Source of the DNA: Paramagnetospirillum marisnigri
GTDB lineage: Bacteria > Pseudomonadota > Alphaproteobacteria > Rhodospirillales > Magnetospirillaceae
Length of the DNA: 64,000 nt
NCBI RefSeq assembly: GCF_001650715.1
Contig: NZ_LWQT01000055.1
Coordinates: 216,791-280,790 of the forward strand
Direction: 5' to 3'
The translations under genes and the position numbers were made by a program. Positions 33,643-44,346 of this stretch are shown piece by piece (position 1 is the stretch's first letter; each line of letters opens with the position of its first letter). The notes under the pieces are model-generated. The model had not been told where the DNA came from. It did not search any database and saw only the letters and a list, made by a program, of their open reading frames with translations.

Positions 33643-34958
33643 TTCCCGATGCAGAACTCGTGGAAGATCACGTCCAGCACCTCGTCCACATTCACCCGGC
33701 CGGTGATCCGGCCCAGCGCCGAGGCCGCCAGCCGCAAATCCTCCGCCGCCAGTTCCGGCCCCAGACCGGGGTCGAAACGGCCCAGCGCCGCCCGGCAGTC
33801 CTCCACCGCCGCCCGGTGCCGCGCCCGGGTCAGCACCGGGGCGGTGCCCACCGCGAAGCGGGCCTCGACCTCTCCGGCCAACAGGTCCAGCAGCCGCTCC
33901 ACCCCTTCCCCGGTTCGGGCCGACAGCGCCACCACCGGGCGGCCGTCGATCTCGGCGGGCGGCGGTCCGGCCAACAGGTCCAGCTTGTTGACCACCACCA
34001 CGGTGGCGCCGTCTATCACATGGCGGGTGGCGGCGTCCACCTCCCCGCCCCCGAACACCGCCAGCTTCAGGTCGGCGGCCTCGGCCCGGGCCAGGGCGCG
34101 GCGCACCCCTTCCGCCTCGATCTCGCAGGCGGCCTCGCGCAGACCGGCGGTATCGGCCAGCACCACCGGCCAGCCCTTCAGGTCGAGATGAATCTCGATG
34201 ACGTCCCGGGTGGTCCCGGCCTGGGCCGAGACTATGGCGGCGTCGCGTCCGGCCAGCCGGTTGAGCAGGCTGGACTTGCCCGCGTTGGGCGCCCCCAGGA
34301 TGGCCATATGGATGCCGTCGCGCAGCCGCTCGCCCCGATGGCCGTCGGCGAGATGGCGCTCCAGGTCCCGGGCCAGGGCGGTGACCTCGTCTCGCGCCTG
34401 CTCCAGCAGATGGTCGGGAATGTCCTCGTCGGAAAAGTCGATGACGGCTTCCAGATGGGCCAGGGCCGTGATCAGTCGCGACCGCCATTGTTCGGTCAGC
34501 CACGCCAGCTGCCCATCCATCTGGCGCAGGGCCTGACGCCGCTGGGCTTCGGTCTCGGCATCCACCAGATCGGCGATGGCCTCGGCTCGGGTCAGGTCGA
34601 GCTTGCCGTTGAGAAAGGCCCGGCGCGAGAACTCGCCCGGCTCGGCGGGGCGCAGGCCGAGAACCCGCAGCGCCCCGGCCAGGGCTTGCGCCACCGCACG
34701 GCCACCATGCAGGTGAAGCTCGACCACGTCCTCGCCGGTGAAGCTGTGGGGGGCCGGAAACCACAGGGCCAGACCGTCGTCCAGATCGGAGCCATCGGGC
34801 TCCTTCAGACGGACCCTTACCGCCTTGCGTGGTGGTGGCAGGTCATGCCCGGACAGACGGCGCAGCGCCTCGCCCGCTCCCGGTCCCGACAGGCGATACA
34901 CCGCCACCCCGGCCCGCCCGGCGGCGCTGGCCAGGGCGAAGATGGTGGCGGTGGTCAC
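33639..34958 (-). CDS. mnmE: tRNA modification GTPase MnmE (TrmE)
   Basis: A 439-residue GTPase partner of MnmG. The N-terminal formyl-THF-binding domain begins [15 protein letters not shown] and contains [14 protein letters not shown]. The inserted G domain has [12 protein letters not shown] (G1), AGTTRD (G2), DTAGLR (G3) and NKLD (G4). The C-terminus is FCIGK, with the catalytic cysteine. Overlaps the ferredoxin gene by 4 nt. Confidence 0.95.
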   Translation of the reverse strand: MTTATIFALASAAGRAGVAVYRLSGPGAGEALRRLSGHDLPPPRKAVRVRLKEPDGSDLDDGLALWFPAPHSFTGEDVVELHLHGGRAVAQALAGALRVLGLRPAEPGEFSRRAFLNGKLDLTRAEAIADLVDAETEAQRRQALRQMDGQLAWLTEQWRSRLITALAHLEAVIDFSDEDIPDHLLEQARDEVTALARDLERHLADGHRGERLRDGIHMAILGAPNAGKSSLLNRLAGRDAAIVSAQAGTTRDVIEIHLDLKGWPVVLADTAGLREAACEIEAEGVRRALARAEAADLKLAVFGGGEVDAATRHVIDGATVVVVNKLDLLAGPPPAEIDGRPVVALSARTGEGVERLLDLLAGEVEARFAVGTAPVLTRARHRAAVEDCRAALGRFDPGLGPELAAEDLRLAASALGRITGRVNVDEVLDVIFHEFCIGK

Positions 34959-35305
34959 GAGCCCGCTGGCCGGTCCACCATCAGCCGATGGACGCGGCCG
35001 CCCTTGACCAGATGGGTATCGAGGATTTCATCGATGTCGGCGACGGTCGTGAAGCTGTACCAGACGCCCTCGGGATAGATCACCATCACCGGCCCCAGAC
35101 CACAGCGGTCGAGGCATCCGGCGGAATTGATCCGCACATCCTTGAGGCCCATGCGCTTCTGGGCATCCTTCAGATGCTCGCGCAAGTCCTCGGAACCGCG
35201 CTGGGCGCAGGAACCGCGCGGATTGTCGTCGGGACGCCGGTTGGTGCAGATGAAGACATGCAGGCGGAAATGCAGCGGCGGGTCATCGGCCTGGGTCACG
35301 GTCAC
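34955..35305 (-). CDS. Thioredoxin-like [2Fe-2S] ferredoxin
   Basis: A 116-residue electron carrier. Four cysteines in C-x12-C and C-x3-C spacing (CTNRRPDDNPRGSC; CLDRCGLGP) match the thioredoxin-like 2Fe-2S family. Overlaps its neighbours on both sides by 4 nt, so it is in the mnmE operon. Partner enzyme unknown. Confidence 0.88.
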   Translation of the reverse strand: MTVTQADDPPLHFRLHVFICTNRRPDDNPRGSCAQRGSEDLREHLKDAQKRMGLKDVRINSAGCLDRCGLGPVMVIYPEGVWYSFTTVADIDEILDTHLVKGGRVHRLMVDRPAGS

Positions 35306-35550
35306 TTCTCCTTGGGGCGGCTGCCATGGCTGAACTGGGACCAGAGCATCTTTTGCAATTGCTCCATCCCTTGCATGCCGGCCGGCAGCCAGACCTTGAA
35401 CATGGCCTCGGGCTCCATGGCGTGCAAGCTGGCCGCCATCTGATCCTGGATCTGTTTCATCAGGGCGTCCTGCATGGGCCTGACATCGGGCAGGCCGAAG
35501 AAGGTGCGCAATTCCTCAGGCGTACAATCCACATCCACGGTGATCTTCAT
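35302..35550 (-). CDS. DUF6489-type small protein, 82 aa
   Basis: First gene of the operon leading to parB. The product reads [23 protein letters not shown], then an amphipathic helix and [16 protein letters not shown]. The family is conserved in alphaproteobacteria next to similar ferredoxin genes and has no established function. ATG at 35550 follows GAGG; the longer upstream frame overlaps the divergent gene. Confidence 0.75.
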   Translation of the reverse strand: MKITVDVDCTPEELRTFFGLPDVRPMQDALMKQIQDQMAASLHAMEPEAMFKVWLPAGMQGMEQLQKMLWSQFSHGSRPKEK

Positions 35551-35632
35551 GGCGACCTCGCCTTGCGTTTCCCAGCCCAGCACCCAAACTAAGCTGTACG
35601 CCCGTGCCGCGCAACGCCCCAAGGAGTCCTTC

Positions 35633-37597
35633 ATGACCCACAACCGACTGGCCGCCGAGACCAGCCCCTATCTGCTGCAGCATGCCGACAATCCGGTGCA
35701 CTGGTGGGCCTGGGGTCCGGAGGCGCTGGCCGAGGCCAAGGCGTCGGGTAAGCCGATCCTGCTGTCGGTGGGCTATTCCGCCTGCCATTGGTGCCATGTC
35801 ATGGCCCATGAAAGCTTCGAGGACCCCGGCATCGCCGCGCTGATGAACCGGCTGTTCGTCAATATCAAGGTCGACCGCGAGGAACGGCCCGACCTGGATT
35901 CACTCTACCAGATGGCGCTGGCCATGATGGGCCAGCATGGCGGCTGGCCGCTGACCATGTTCCTGACGCCCTCGGGCGAGCCGTTCTGGGGCGGCACCTA
36001 TTTCCCCGCGGAAGCCCGCTGGGGCCGGGCCGCCTTCCCCGACGTGCTGGAAGGCATCGCCGCCACCTATCAGCGCGACCCCGACAAGATCACCCACAAT
36101 GTGGCCCGGCTGCGCCAGGCCCTGGACCAGTTGGCCCGCTCGCCCGGTTCCATGCCGCTGTCCATGGACATCCTCGACCGGGGCGCGGTGGATATCCTGG
36201 GCAATATGGACATGGTGGAGGGTGGCACATTGGGGGCGCCGAAATTTCCCCAGCCCGGCCTGCTGCGCTTCCTGTGGCGGGCCGCCCTGCGAACCGGCGA
36301 TGCCCGCCTGAGCGACGCCGTCACCACCACCCTGGATCATATCTGCCAGGGCGGCATCTATGACCATCTGGGCGGCGGCTTCATGCGCTATTCCACCGAC
36401 CCCCACTGGCTGGTGCCCCATTTCGAGAAGATGCTCTACGACAATGCCCAACTGGTGTCGCTGCTGTGCCAGGTGTGGAAGAAGACCGGAAACCCGCTCT
36501 ATCGCGCCCGGGTGTTCGAGACCGTGGGCTGGCTGATGCGGGAGATGATGGCGGAAGACGGCGGCTTCGCCGCCGCCCTGGACGCCGACAGCGAGGGCGA
36601 GGAAGGCCTGTTCTATACCTGGAGCAAGGCCGAGATCGACCAGGTGCTGCCCGCCGATGCCGCCGCCCGGCTGGCGCGGCTCTATGATGTCAGGGCCGAG
36701 GGCAATTGGGAGGGCCGCACCATCCTCCATCGCAACCACCCCTATGGCTCCGCCGGGGATGACGGGCTGGACGAAGCCAAGGCCGCCCTGCTGGCCCGGC
36801 GTGACGGCCGGGTGCGCCCGGGGCGCGACGACAAGGTGCTGGCCGACTGGAACGGCATGATGATCACCGCCCTGGCCGAGGCGTCCCGCTGCTTCGACCG
36901 GCCCGACTGGCTGGCCGCCGCCCGGCGCGCCTTCCTGGTGGTCTCCGATCGCATGGCCGCCCCCGAGAACCGCCTGTACCACAGCCTGTGCCAGGGCCGC
37001 GCCGCCCATGCCGGGGTGGTGGATGACTACGGCCATATGGCACGCGCCGCCCTGGCCCTGCATCAGGCCGAGCCCGATTCCCAACTGCTGATCCAGGCGG
37101 GCCTCTGGCTGGATGCCGCCCACCGCCATCATTGGGACGAAGCCGAGGGCGGCTATTTCGTCTCCGCCATGGATGCCGCCGACATCATGATGCGCACCAA
37201 GTCGGGCTTTGATTCGGCGGTACCTTCGGGCAACGGCATCATGGCCGAGGCCCTGGCGCTGATGGCGCTGGCCAGTGGTGAGTCGAAATGGCGCCAGCGG
37301 GCCGAGGCGGTAATCAATGCCTTCTCCGCCGCCGTGCCCGACCAGTTGCCCAATATGACCGCCCTGCTGGATGCCTTCGAAACCCTGGCGGCGCCGCTGG
37401 AAGTCACCATCGCCGGTCCGGCCGGTGATACCGTCGCCCAGGATCTGATGCGGGTGGCCCAGCGGGCGGAATGCCAGATTCACCTGCTGCGGCGGATCGA
37501 TGCGGCCATGCCCTCGGCGGTGGTCTGCCGTGCCTCGGTCTGCTCCACGCCGTTCACCGATGCCGACCAATTGCGCCAGGCCCTGAAGGCGGGATAG
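35633..37597 (+). CDS. DUF255 thioredoxin-domain protein (YyaL/SSP411-like)
   Basis: A 654-residue protein. The N-terminal thioredoxin-like domain starts [19 protein letters not shown] and holds the CxxC-type motif SACHWCHVM. Behind it is a large (alpha/alpha)6-barrel like N-acylglucosamine epimerases ([41 protein letters not shown]). The human counterpart is SPATA20. Substrate unknown. AAGGAG lies 7 nt before ATG 35633. Divergent from the DUF6489-mnmE-parB operon. Confidence 0.9.
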   Translation: MTHNRLAAETSPYLLQHADNPVHWWAWGPEALAEAKASGKPILLSVGYSACHWCHVMAHESFEDPGIAALMNRLFVNIKVDREERPDLDSLYQMALAMMGQHGGWPLTMFLTPSGEPFWGGTYFPAEARWGRAAFPDVLEGIAATYQRDPDKITHNVARLRQALDQLARSPGSMPLSMDILDRGAVDILGNMDMVEGGTLGAPKFPQPGLLRFLWRAALRTGDARLSDAVTTTLDHICQGGIYDHLGGGFMRYSTDPHWLVPHFEKMLYDNAQLVSLLCQVWKKTGNPLYRARVFETVGWLMREMMAEDGGFAAALDADSEGEEGLFYTWSKAEIDQVLPADAAARLARLYDVRAEGNWEGRTILHRNHPYGSAGDDGLDEAKAALLARRDGRVRPGRDDKVLADWNGMMITALAEASRCFDRPDWLAAARRAFLVVSDRMAAPENRLYHSLCQGRAAHAGVVDDYGHMARAALALHQAEPDSQLLIQAGLWLDAAHRHHWDEAEGGYFVSAMDAADIMMRTKSGFDSAVPSGNGIMAEALALMALASGESKWRQRAEAVINAFSAAVPDQLPNMTALLDAFETLAAPLEVTIAGPAGDTVAQDLMRVAQRAECQIHLLRRIDAAMPSAVVCRASVCSTPFTDADQLRQALKAG

Positions 37598-37633
37598 CAT
37601 CACCGGATCATCATCCCAGCGAGTGCCGCCACC

Positions 37634-38083
37634 ATGCCCCAGATCGCCGTCAATACCCCCATCGGGCCGCTGGCCCTGTTCGAGGCCGATGGCGCCATCG
37701 TCGCGGTGGATTGGGGCTGGCTGCCCGAGAACGAGGATTCTCCCCTGTTGAGCCGGGCCCGGACCCAGTTGGAGGAGTATTTCGAGGGAAGCCGGAAAAG
37801 CTTCGACCTGCCGCTGGCACCCCACGGCACCGAGTTCCAGCGCAAGGTCTGGGCGGCACTGTCGGAGATTCCCTTCGGTGCCACTCTCACTTATGGCCAG
37901 TTGGCGGAAAAGCTGGGCACGGCACCCCGCGCCCTGGGCGGCGCCTGTGGCCGCAACCCCATTCCAGTGATCATTCCCTGCCATCGGGTGCTGGCGGCCA
38001 ATGGCGGCCTGGGCGGCTATTCCGGCATCGACGGTATCGAGACCAAGCAATTCCTGCTCAAGCACGAGGGAGTGAGCCTGTGA
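37634..38083 (+). CDS. ogt: Methylated-DNA--protein-cysteine methyltransferase
   Basis: A 149-residue suicide repair enzyme for O6-alkylguanine. The active-site PCHRV (acceptor Cys near residue 116) and the helix-turn-helix AALSEIPFGATLTYGQLA are intact. GYSGIDGIETKQFLLKHEG is the usual C-terminus. Its TGA overlaps the GTG of the next gene. Confidence 0.93.
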   Translation: MPQIAVNTPIGPLALFEADGAIVAVDWGWLPENEDSPLLSRARTQLEEYFEGSRKSFDLPLAPHGTEFQRKVWAALSEIPFGATLTYGQLAEKLGTAPRALGGACGRNPIPVIIPCHRVLAANGGLGGYSGIDGIETKQFLLKHEGVSL

Positions 38084-39057
38084 AGACCCATGCCATCCGC
38101 ATCCATCAAACCGGCGGTCCCGAGGTCCTGTTGTGGGAGGAAGTCTCGGTGGCGGCGCCCGCCGCCCATGAAGTGCTGATCCGCCATGCCGCCGTCGGCC
38201 TCAACTACATCGATATCTATCACCGCAGCGGCCTCTACCCCGCCCCCCTGCCCTTCACCCCCGGCCTGGAAGGCGCGGGCGTGGTGGAAGCGGTGGGTGC
38301 CTCGGTCACCGAGTTCAAGGCGGGCGACCGGGTGGCCTATGCCAATCCGCCGCTGGGCGCCTATGCCGAGGCCCGGGTGATGCCCGCCGACCGGCTGGTG
38401 AGGATTCCCGACGCCATCACCGATGTGGAAGCCGCCGCCATGATGCTGCAGGGCATGACGGCGCAATATCTGCTGCGGCGGACCTATCGGGTCAAGCCGG
38501 GCGACACCATCCTGATCCATGCCGCCGCGGGCGGTGTCGGCCTGCTGGTCTGCCAGTGGGCGCGGCATCTGGGCGCCACCGTCATCGGCACCGTCGGGTC
38601 CGAGGACAAGGCGGACCTGGCCAAGGCCCATGGCTGCCACTATCCCATCCTCTACAAGACCGAGGATTTCGTCGCCCAGGTGCGTGAGATCACCAATGGC
38701 CAGGGCGTGCCGGTGGTCTATGACTCGGTGGGCAAGGATACCTTCCTCAAGTCGCTGGACTGCCTGCAGCCGCTGGGCATGATGGTCTCGTTCGGCCAAA
38801 GCTCGGGCAAGGTGGAACCCTTTGACACCGGCCTGCTGGCGGCCAAGGGCTCGCTGTTCCTTACCCGTCCCTCCCTGATGGCCTATACCGCCAAACGCTC
38901 CGATCTGGTGGCGGGGGCCGAGGAACTGTTCGAGGTCGTCGGCCAGGGCGCGGTCCGCATCGAGGTCAATCAGACCTACGCCCTCAAGGATGCCGCCAGC
39001 GCCCATCGCGACCTGGAAGGACGAAAGACCACCGGCTCGACGGTGCTGTTGCCTTGA
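38080..39057 (+). CDS. NADPH:quinone oxidoreductase (Qor-like MDR)
   Basis: A 325-residue zinc-free medium-chain dehydrogenase. The start region (IRIHQTGGPEVLLWEE), GLNYIDIYHRSGLYP, VEAAAMMLQGMTAQYLL and the NADPH-binding AAAGGVGLLVCQWA identify the quinone reductase 1 branch. GTG start overlapping the ogt stop (GTGA) indicates coupling. Confidence 0.9.
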   Translation: MKTHAIRIHQTGGPEVLLWEEVSVAAPAAHEVLIRHAAVGLNYIDIYHRSGLYPAPLPFTPGLEGAGVVEAVGASVTEFKAGDRVAYANPPLGAYAEARVMPADRLVRIPDAITDVEAAAMMLQGMTAQYLLRRTYRVKPGDTILIHAAAGGVGLLVCQWARHLGATVIGTVGSEDKADLAKAHGCHYPILYKTEDFVAQVREITNGQGVPVVYDSVGKDTFLKSLDCLQPLGMMVSFGQSSGKVEPFDTGLLAAKGSLFLTRPSLMAYTAKRSDLVAGAEELFEVVGQGAVRIEVNQTYALKDAASAHRDLEGRKTTGSTVLLP

Positions 39058-39114
39058 TAAAAAACGTATTAGACTGCCGGACGGGGTTAAGCCGTCCGGC
39101 AGGAGAGCGAAGTC

Positions 39115-39501
39115 GTGAGCGGGTCCAAATTGGGCAAGTGGGTGGTGGCCGGCGTCAGTCTGGCCTGGATGACTTGGGCCGGACTGGATCAGTTCGGCAA
39201 TCTGTCTGATTCCGATATCGAGAACCACTCGTCGACATCGGTGCAGGAACGGCTGAAGGATTGCTCGGGCACCTATAAGCAGCGCTACGAGTGCAAGGAA
39301 AATATCGTCATCAAGAGCACCAACAACACCTTCTATGCCATGTTCGGCCGTCTCGCCATCGTGGTGGTTCCCCCCATCATCCTTGCCACCGCCCTGCACA
39401 TGTTGACGCGTCGTCGCTCCGACGACGACGGCCCCAACGATGACCTGCTGCAGGAGCATCACCGACGCCATCATCGCCGTCGCAGCTCTGGACGCCATTG
39501 A
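39115..39501 (+). CDS. Hypothetical membrane protein, 128 aa
   Basis: Two hydrophobic helices (about 9-25 and 78-96) flank a hydrophilic loop with a cysteine pair (DCSGTYKQRYEC) probably in the periplasm. The C-terminus is highly charged with runs of Arg and His. GTG start after AGGAG. Four nt before the next gene. No family recognised. Confidence 0.6.
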   Translation: MSGSKLGKWVVAGVSLAWMTWAGLDQFGNLSDSDIENHSSTSVQERLKDCSGTYKQRYECKENIVIKSTNNTFYAMFGRLAIVVVPPIILATALHMLTRRRSDDDGPNDDLLQEHHRRHHRRRSSGRH

Positions 39502-39505
39502 TCCC

Positions 39506-40285
39506 ATGACATTGACCCGCTTCGAGACCGACGGCCGTCTGGCCGTGATCACCATGGCCAACCAGGCCAAGCGCAACGCCCTGTCCGACGCCATGATCAC
39601 CGAGATCCTGGAATCCCTGCGCCAGGCCGAAGCCGCCAAGGCGCGCTGCGTCATCCTGCGCTCCGAACCGGGGGTGAAAATCTGGTCGGCGGGTCACGAC
39701 ATCTCCGAACTGCCCAAGTCCCATCGCGACCCCTTGGGCTGGAGCGATCCGCTGCGGGTGGTGATCCGCGCCATCGAGGAGTTCCCCGCCCCTATCATCG
39801 CCCTGATCGAGGGCGGCGTCTGGGGCGGCGCCTGCGAGATGGCCCTGGCTTGCGATATCATCGTCGCCACGCCGGATTCCACCTTCGCCATCACTCCAGC
39901 CAAGTTGGGCATCCCCTACAACGTCACCGGCCTGCTGACCTTCATGAATGCGGCCAATCTGCATGTGGTCAAGGAAATGGCCTTCACCGCCCGGCCGGTG
40001 GATGCAAAGCGTGCCCTGCTGGTGGGTCTGATCAATCATCTGGTGGAACCCAGAGAGATCACCGAATTCTGCATCGAGATGGCGCGCGGCATCGAGAAGA
40101 TGGCGCCGCTGGCCATCGCGGTGATGAAGGAAGAGTTGCGGGTCCTGGCCTCGGCCCATTCCATCACGCCGCGCATGTTCGAGCGGGTGCAGGGCATGCG
40201 GCGCAAGGTCTATGACAGCACCGACTACGTGGAAGGGGTCAAGGCCTTCCAGGAAAAGCGCCCGCCGGTCTTCCAGGGCGAATAA
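39506..40285 (+). CDS. scpB: Methylmalonyl-CoA decarboxylase (crotonase family)
   Basis: A 259-residue crotonase-fold enzyme that closely follows E. coli YgfG/ScpB: NALSDAMI, SAGHDISELP, FPAPIIALIEGGVWGGACEM, LGIPYNVTG and APLAIAVMKEELRVL. It turns methylmalonyl-CoA into propionyl-CoA. ATG at 39506 is the first codon matching the family. It shares a likely transcript with the membrane-protein gene before it and ends at the strong bidirectional terminator. Confidence 0.88.
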   Translation: MTLTRFETDGRLAVITMANQAKRNALSDAMITEILESLRQAEAAKARCVILRSEPGVKIWSAGHDISELPKSHRDPLGWSDPLRVVIRAIEEFPAPIIALIEGGVWGGACEMALACDIIVATPDSTFAITPAKLGIPYNVTGLLTFMNAANLHVVKEMAFTARPVDAKRALLVGLINHLVEPREITEFCIEMARGIEKMAPLAIAVMKEELRVLASAHSITPRMFERVQGMRRKVYDSTDYVEGVKAFQEKRPPVFQGE

Positions 40286-40363
40286 TCTTTCTCTATTGAA
40301 ACGCCATGGCAGGACGAGATCTCTCCTCCCTCCGGTCGTCGAGATGACAGAATCTGGATGAAA

Positions 40364-40393
40364 AAAACCCCCCGGATCGCTCCGGGGGGTTTT
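40364..40393. terminator. Bidirectional terminator between scpB and rho
   Basis: AAAACCCCCCGGA-TCGC-TCCGGGGGGTTTT, a 13-bp perfect stem with a 4-nt loop and A/T runs on both sides. It serves both convergent genes. Confidence 0.93.
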
Positions 40394-40408
40394 GTTTCAC
40401 GTGAATCA
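40393..40408. promoter_or_regulatory. parS: Near-perfect parS site 3 (downstream of rho)
   Basis: TGTTTCACGTGAATCA matches the parS consensus at 15 of 16 positions and lies in the short rho/scpB gap, 4 kb from oriC. Confidence 0.7.
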
Positions 40409-40410
40409 AA

Positions 40411-41667
40411 TCACGAATTCATCGCCTCGAAGAAGTCGGCGTTGTTCTTCGAATGCTTCAGCTTGTCCACCAGGAACTCCATGGCGTCGACCACGCCCAT
40501 GGGCATCAGGATACGACGCAACACCCACATCTTGGACAGGATACCCTTGTCCACCAGCAGTTCTTCCTTGCGGGTGCCCGACTTGGTGATGTCGATGGCG
40601 GGGAAGGTGCGCTTGTCGCTGAGCTTGCGGTCCAGGATGATTTCCGAATTGCCGGTGCCCTTGAACTCTTCGAAGATCACCTCGTCCATGCGCGATCCGG
40701 TGTCGATCAGGGCGGTGGCGATGATGGACAGCGAACCGCCTTCCTCGATATTGCGGGCGGCGCCGAAGAAGCGCTTGGGCCGCTGCAACGCATTGGCGTC
40801 GACACCGCCGGTCAGCACCTTGCCCGAGCTGGGCACCACGGTGTTATAGGCGCGCGCCAGACGGGTGATGGAATCCAGCAGGATCACCACGTCGCGCTTG
40901 TGCTCCACCAGCCGCTTCGCCTTTTCCAGCACCATCTCGGTGACCTGGACGTGGCGCGAGGCCGGTTCGTCGAAGGTGGAGCTGATGACCTCGCCCTTGA
41001 CCGAGCGGGCCATGTCGGTGACTTCTTCCGGCCGCTCGTCGATCAGCAGTACGATCAGATAGACTTCGGGATGATTCTGGGAAATGGCATGGGCCATGTT
41101 CTGCAGCATCACCGTTTTGCCGGTACGCGGCGGCGCCACGATCAGGGCGCGTTGACCCTTGCCCACCGGCGCCACCAGATCGATCACGCGGGTGGTGAGA
41201 TCCTTGCGGGTGGGGTCCTCGATCTCCAGCTTCAGCTTCTCGTCGGGATAGAGCGGAGTCAGGTTGTCGAAATTGATACGGTGGCGGACCTTGTCGGGGT
41301 CCTCGAAATTGATGGTATTGACCTTGAGCAGGGCGAAATAGCGCTCGCCATCCTTGGGCGCCCTGATCTGGCCTTCCACCGTGTCGCCGGTGCGCAGGCT
41401 GAAACGGCGTACCTGGCTGGGGCTAACATAGATGTCGTCGGGGCCGGGCAGGTAATTGGCCTCGGGGCTGCGCAGGAAACCGAAACCGTCCTGCAGGATT
41501 TCCAGCACGCCATCGCCATAGATGGGGGTGTCGTTGTCCGCCAGCTGCTTCAGGATGGCGAACATCATGTCCTGCTTCCTGAGCGTGCTGGCGTTCTCGA
41601 TCTCGAGTTCCTCGGCGAAGGCCAGCAGTTCGGCCGGGGTCTTTTTCTTCAGTTCCTGGAGATGCAT
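40411..41667 (-). CDS. rho: Transcription termination factor Rho
   Basis: A 418-residue RNA-dependent hexameric helicase. It has the N-terminal helical [19 protein letters not shown], the RNA-binding cold-shock-like GFGFLRSP, the P loop VAPPRTGKT, Walker [18 protein letters not shown], and the Q and R loops. Full length and intact. Confidence 0.97.
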   Translation of the reverse strand: MHLQELKKKTPAELLAFAEELEIENASTLRKQDMMFAILKQLADNDTPIYGDGVLEILQDGFGFLRSPEANYLPGPDDIYVSPSQVRRFSLRTGDTVEGQIRAPKDGERYFALLKVNTINFEDPDKVRHRINFDNLTPLYPDEKLKLEIEDPTRKDLTTRVIDLVAPVGKGQRALIVAPPRTGKTVMLQNMAHAISQNHPEVYLIVLLIDERPEEVTDMARSVKGEVISSTFDEPASRHVQVTEMVLEKAKRLVEHKRDVVILLDSITRLARAYNTVVPSSGKVLTGGVDANALQRPKRFFGAARNIEEGGSLSIIATALIDTGSRMDEVIFEEFKGTGNSEIILDRKLSDKRTFPAIDITKSGTRKEELLVDKGILSKMWVLRRILMPMGVVDAMEFLVDKLKHSKNNADFFEAMNS

Positions 41668-41800
41668 GGAGCGAATTTCCGTTGAAAGACCCGGCGCGGG
41701 ACGATCGGCAAGATAATCACAAGGTCCGACAAGGCGGACCGGCTGCCGATGGTGGGACGGATACGGATGATCCGACGCGGGCGGGCGAGAAGGAGGGAGA

Positions 41801-41824
41801 AGGGCCGGTAACCTGTCCGGCCCT
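41801..41824 (-). terminator. Hairpin after hemJ
   Basis: AGGGCCGG / CCGGCCCT 8-bp stem with an 8-nt loop, about 50 nt after the hemJ stop on the minus strand. The T-run is weak. Confidence 0.5.
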
Positions 41825-41870
41825 ATATCCGCACAGCTTTAGCCAAAGCCTCGCCCGCTGTCAAACAGGA

Positions 41871-42317
41871 TTAGTGGCCGAATGCCGGCTTAAGAATGAC
41901 CAGGATCACGATGGCGATCATCAACAGGGTCGGAACCTCGTTGATGACGCGATAGAATTTCTGCGAGCGAGTATTGCGATCCTCGGCGAAGGCGGTCTTG
42001 CAACGCATCAGGAAGACATGGGCGACGGTCATGCCCACCACCGCCAGCAGCTTGGCGTGAAACCAGTGCTGGGCGAACAGGTTCACATCCAGCGCCATCA
42101 CCAGACCCAGCACCCAGGCCAGTATCATGGCCGGGGTCATGATCGCCTTGACCAGGCGCCGCTCCATCACCTTGAAGGTGGCCGAAGCCTCGGAACCGGG
42201 ATCGACGGTGCAGTGATAGACGAACAGCCGGGGCAGATACAGCATGCCCGCCATCCACGAGATGATGGCGATGACATGCACCGCCTTGACCCACAGGTAA
42301 CCGTCGGCGGTCAGCAT
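41871..42317 (-). CDS. hemJ: Protoporphyrinogen oxidase HemJ
   Basis: A 148-residue inner-membrane protein with four helices. It has WVKAVHVIAIISWMAGMLYLPRLFVYH, where the conserved His is expected to bind haem, then HWFHAKLLAVVGM and a C-terminal RVINEVPTLLMIAIVILVI. HemJ oxidises protoporphyrinogen IX in many alphaproteobacteria. Overlaps hemH by 7 nt. Confidence 0.9.
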   Translation of the reverse strand: MLTADGYLWVKAVHVIAIISWMAGMLYLPRLFVYHCTVDPGSEASATFKVMERRLVKAIMTPAMILAWVLGLVMALDVNLFAQHWFHAKLLAVVGMTVAHVFLMRCKTAFAEDRNTRSQKFYRVINEVPTLLMIAIVILVILKPAFGH

Positions 42318-43309
42318 GACGCGCAACTCCGTCCCAACCGGCCGCAGGCTTCGCCCCGGCTGGGGTGAAGCGCCACTTGCGCCAGACCCTGGATGAAACC
42401 GGTATGGCAGCCCAGGGCGGGAACCCGGACATAGCCGGGGATACCCAACTGGTCGGCGCGGTGCCGGTATTCGATATCCAGTTCCACCAGGGTCTCGGAA
42501 TGTTCGGACACGAAGGCCACCGGCACAATCACCACCGGCACCTTGTCGCGGGCGGCCCGCTCCAACTCGGCCTCGGTGCTGGGTCCGATCCATTCCATGG
42601 GACCAACCCGGCTTTGATAGCAGATGGACCAGTCCAGCCCCTCGATTCCCATGGCCGCCGACACTGCTCTGGCGGTCAGCTCCACCTGGGCCTGATAGGG
42701 ATCGCCCCGCTCCACGATCTTTTTCGGCAGGCCATGGGCGGAGAACAGCACCCGGGGCACGCCCTTGGCCTTGGCCTCGTCATATCCCGTCCGGGCCAGT
42801 TCGGCCATGGCCGCCACCAGTCCGGCTTGTGTCGGATAGCAGCAAACCAAACTGGTGGGCAGATCGAGACCACAGTCCTTGGCCGCCCGGTGCCAGTCCG
42901 TGACCGAGGACCCGGTGGTGGTGGTGGAGAACTGGGGATAGAGCGGCAGCAGGATCACCCGCTCCGCCCCCCAGTCCTTGATCGCCCGGGCCGCCTCATG
43001 GGCGAAGGGATGCCAGTAGCGCATGGCGATGAAACAGCGATAGCCCTCGCCCAGCGCCTGTTCCAGCGCCCGGACCTGGGCCTGGGTCTGGGGCAGCAGT
43101 GGCGAGCCGCCGCCAAGATGGGCATAGATGTCGCGGGCGATGGGTGCCCGCTTTTTCGAGATGTATTTGGCCAGCAGCCAGCGGATTGGTCCCGGCGCGC
43201 CGATGATGGCCTTGTCGTTGAACAGGTTGAACAGGAACGGCTGCACCGCCTCGGGTCGGTCGGGACCGCCCAAGTTGAACAGAACCACCGCTGTCTTGGA
43301 CGTATTCAC
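42311..43309 (-). CDS. hemH: Ferrochelatase
   Basis: A 332-residue enzyme that inserts Fe2+ into protoporphyrin IX. It has [27 protein letters not shown], the catalytic-His motif VLFSAHGLP and [16 protein letters not shown]. Lies between hemE and hemJ with short overlaps, so the last haem steps form one operon. Confidence 0.95.
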   Translation of the reverse strand: MNTSKTAVVLFNLGGPDRPEAVQPFLFNLFNDKAIIGAPGPIRWLLAKYISKKRAPIARDIYAHLGGGSPLLPQTQAQVRALEQALGEGYRCFIAMRYWHPFAHEAARAIKDWGAERVILLPLYPQFSTTTTGSSVTDWHRAAKDCGLDLPTSLVCCYPTQAGLVAAMAELARTGYDEAKAKGVPRVLFSAHGLPKKIVERGDPYQAQVELTARAVSAAMGIEGLDWSICYQSRVGPMEWIGPSTEAELERAARDKVPVVIVPVAFVSEHSETLVELDIEYRHRADQLGIPGYVRVPALGCHTGFIQGLAQVALHPSRGEACGRLGRSCASC

Positions 43310-44346
43310 CCCTTCCAGCCCTTCACCCGCTCGGCTAGCCGCGCCACATTATCCGGCGGTGTCGGCGGCGTGATGCCGTGGCCAAGGTTGAAGATGAACG
43401 GACCCTTGCCCAGCGCCCTCAGCACCCGATCAATGCCGGCATCCATGGCCTCGCCTCCCGCCACAACCAGCAGCGGGTCCAGGTTGCCTTGTACCGTGCA
43501 CTTGGTCTGCAATTCGGCCGCCGCCCAGTCCAGCGGCACCGAGGGGTCGAGCGACACGCCGCTGACCTTGGTCTCGGTGACATAGCGCTTGTAGAGGTAA
43601 CCGGCCTGGCGAGGAAAACCGATCACCGGAATCCCCGGCCGTTCGGCACGGATGCGCTCCACCAGACTGCGGGTCGGGCCGATTACCCAGCGCTCGAACT
43701 GATCCTCGGGCAGGGCCCCGGCCCAGGTGTCGAAAATCTGGATAGCCTCGGCGCCATTGTCGATCTGACGGATCAGATAGTCGCCGGTGGCCTGGATCAG
43801 CAGCGCCATCAGGCGGGCGAACAGCTCGGCCTGACCGAACATCATGCCCTTGGCCTTGGCGAAATCCTTCGAGCCACTGCCCTCGATCATATAGGTGGCC
43901 ACGGTCCACGGCGCCCCGGCGAAACCGATTAGGGCGGTGGTGGCGGGAATGGCCTTAGACAGGTTGGCGACGGTCTTGTAGACGGGGGCGAGATGGTCGT
44001 GGAGGCCCGAGAGGCTGAGACCATCCAGATCCCCTGCCGAGCGAATCGGCGTCAACACCGGTCCTTCGCCTTCCTTGAACGCGACCTGCTGACCCAAGGC
44101 ATCGGGAACCACCAGAATGTCGGAAAACAGGATGGCCGCGTCGAAGCCATAGCGCCGCAAGGGCTGCAAGGTGACCTCGGTGGCGAAATCCGGATTGTAG
44201 CAGAGATCGAGGAAGCTTCCGGCCTCGGCCCGGGTGGCGCGGTATTCCGGAAGATAGCGTCCGGCCTGACGCATCAGCCAGAAGGGCGGCGGGGTCAGGG
44301 TTTCACCGGCAAGGGCGCGAAGGAAGGGTTTGGTGGAGTGGGGCAC
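43306..44346 (-). CDS. hemE: Uroporphyrinogen decarboxylase
   Basis: A 346-residue enzyme turning uroporphyrinogen III into coproporphyrinogen III. It has the signature [17 protein letters not shown], the catalytic Asp in [28 protein letters not shown] and NLGHGITP. In alphaproteobacteria hemE borders the origin of replication. Confidence 0.96.
   Translation of the reverse strand: MPHSTKPFLRALAGETLTPPPFWLMRQAGRYLPEYRATRAEAGSFLDLCYNPDFATEVTLQPLRRYGFDAAILFSDILVVPDALGQQVAFKEGEGPVLTPIRSAGDLDGLSLSGLHDHLAPVYKTVANLSKAIPATTALIGFAGAPWTVATYMIEGSGSKDFAKAKGMMFGQAELFARLMALLIQATGDYLIRQIDNGAEAIQIFDTWAGALPEDQFERWVIGPTRSLVERIRAERPGIPVIGFPRQAGYLYKRYVTETKVSGVSLDPSVPLDWAAAELQTKCTVQGNLDPLLVVAGGEAMDAGIDRVLRALGKGPFIFNLGHGITPPTPPDNVARLAERVKGWKG

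Noticed and set aside
31735..34764. Single 1009-codon gene spanning mnmG and mnmE
   Set aside because: The first third is an out-of-frame reading of mnmE; MnmG begins at 33642 with an ATGA overlap.
35900..38065. 721-codon minus-strand open frame opposite the DUF255 gene
   Set aside because: Same kind of GC shadow; the plus strand carries conserved protein families throughout.
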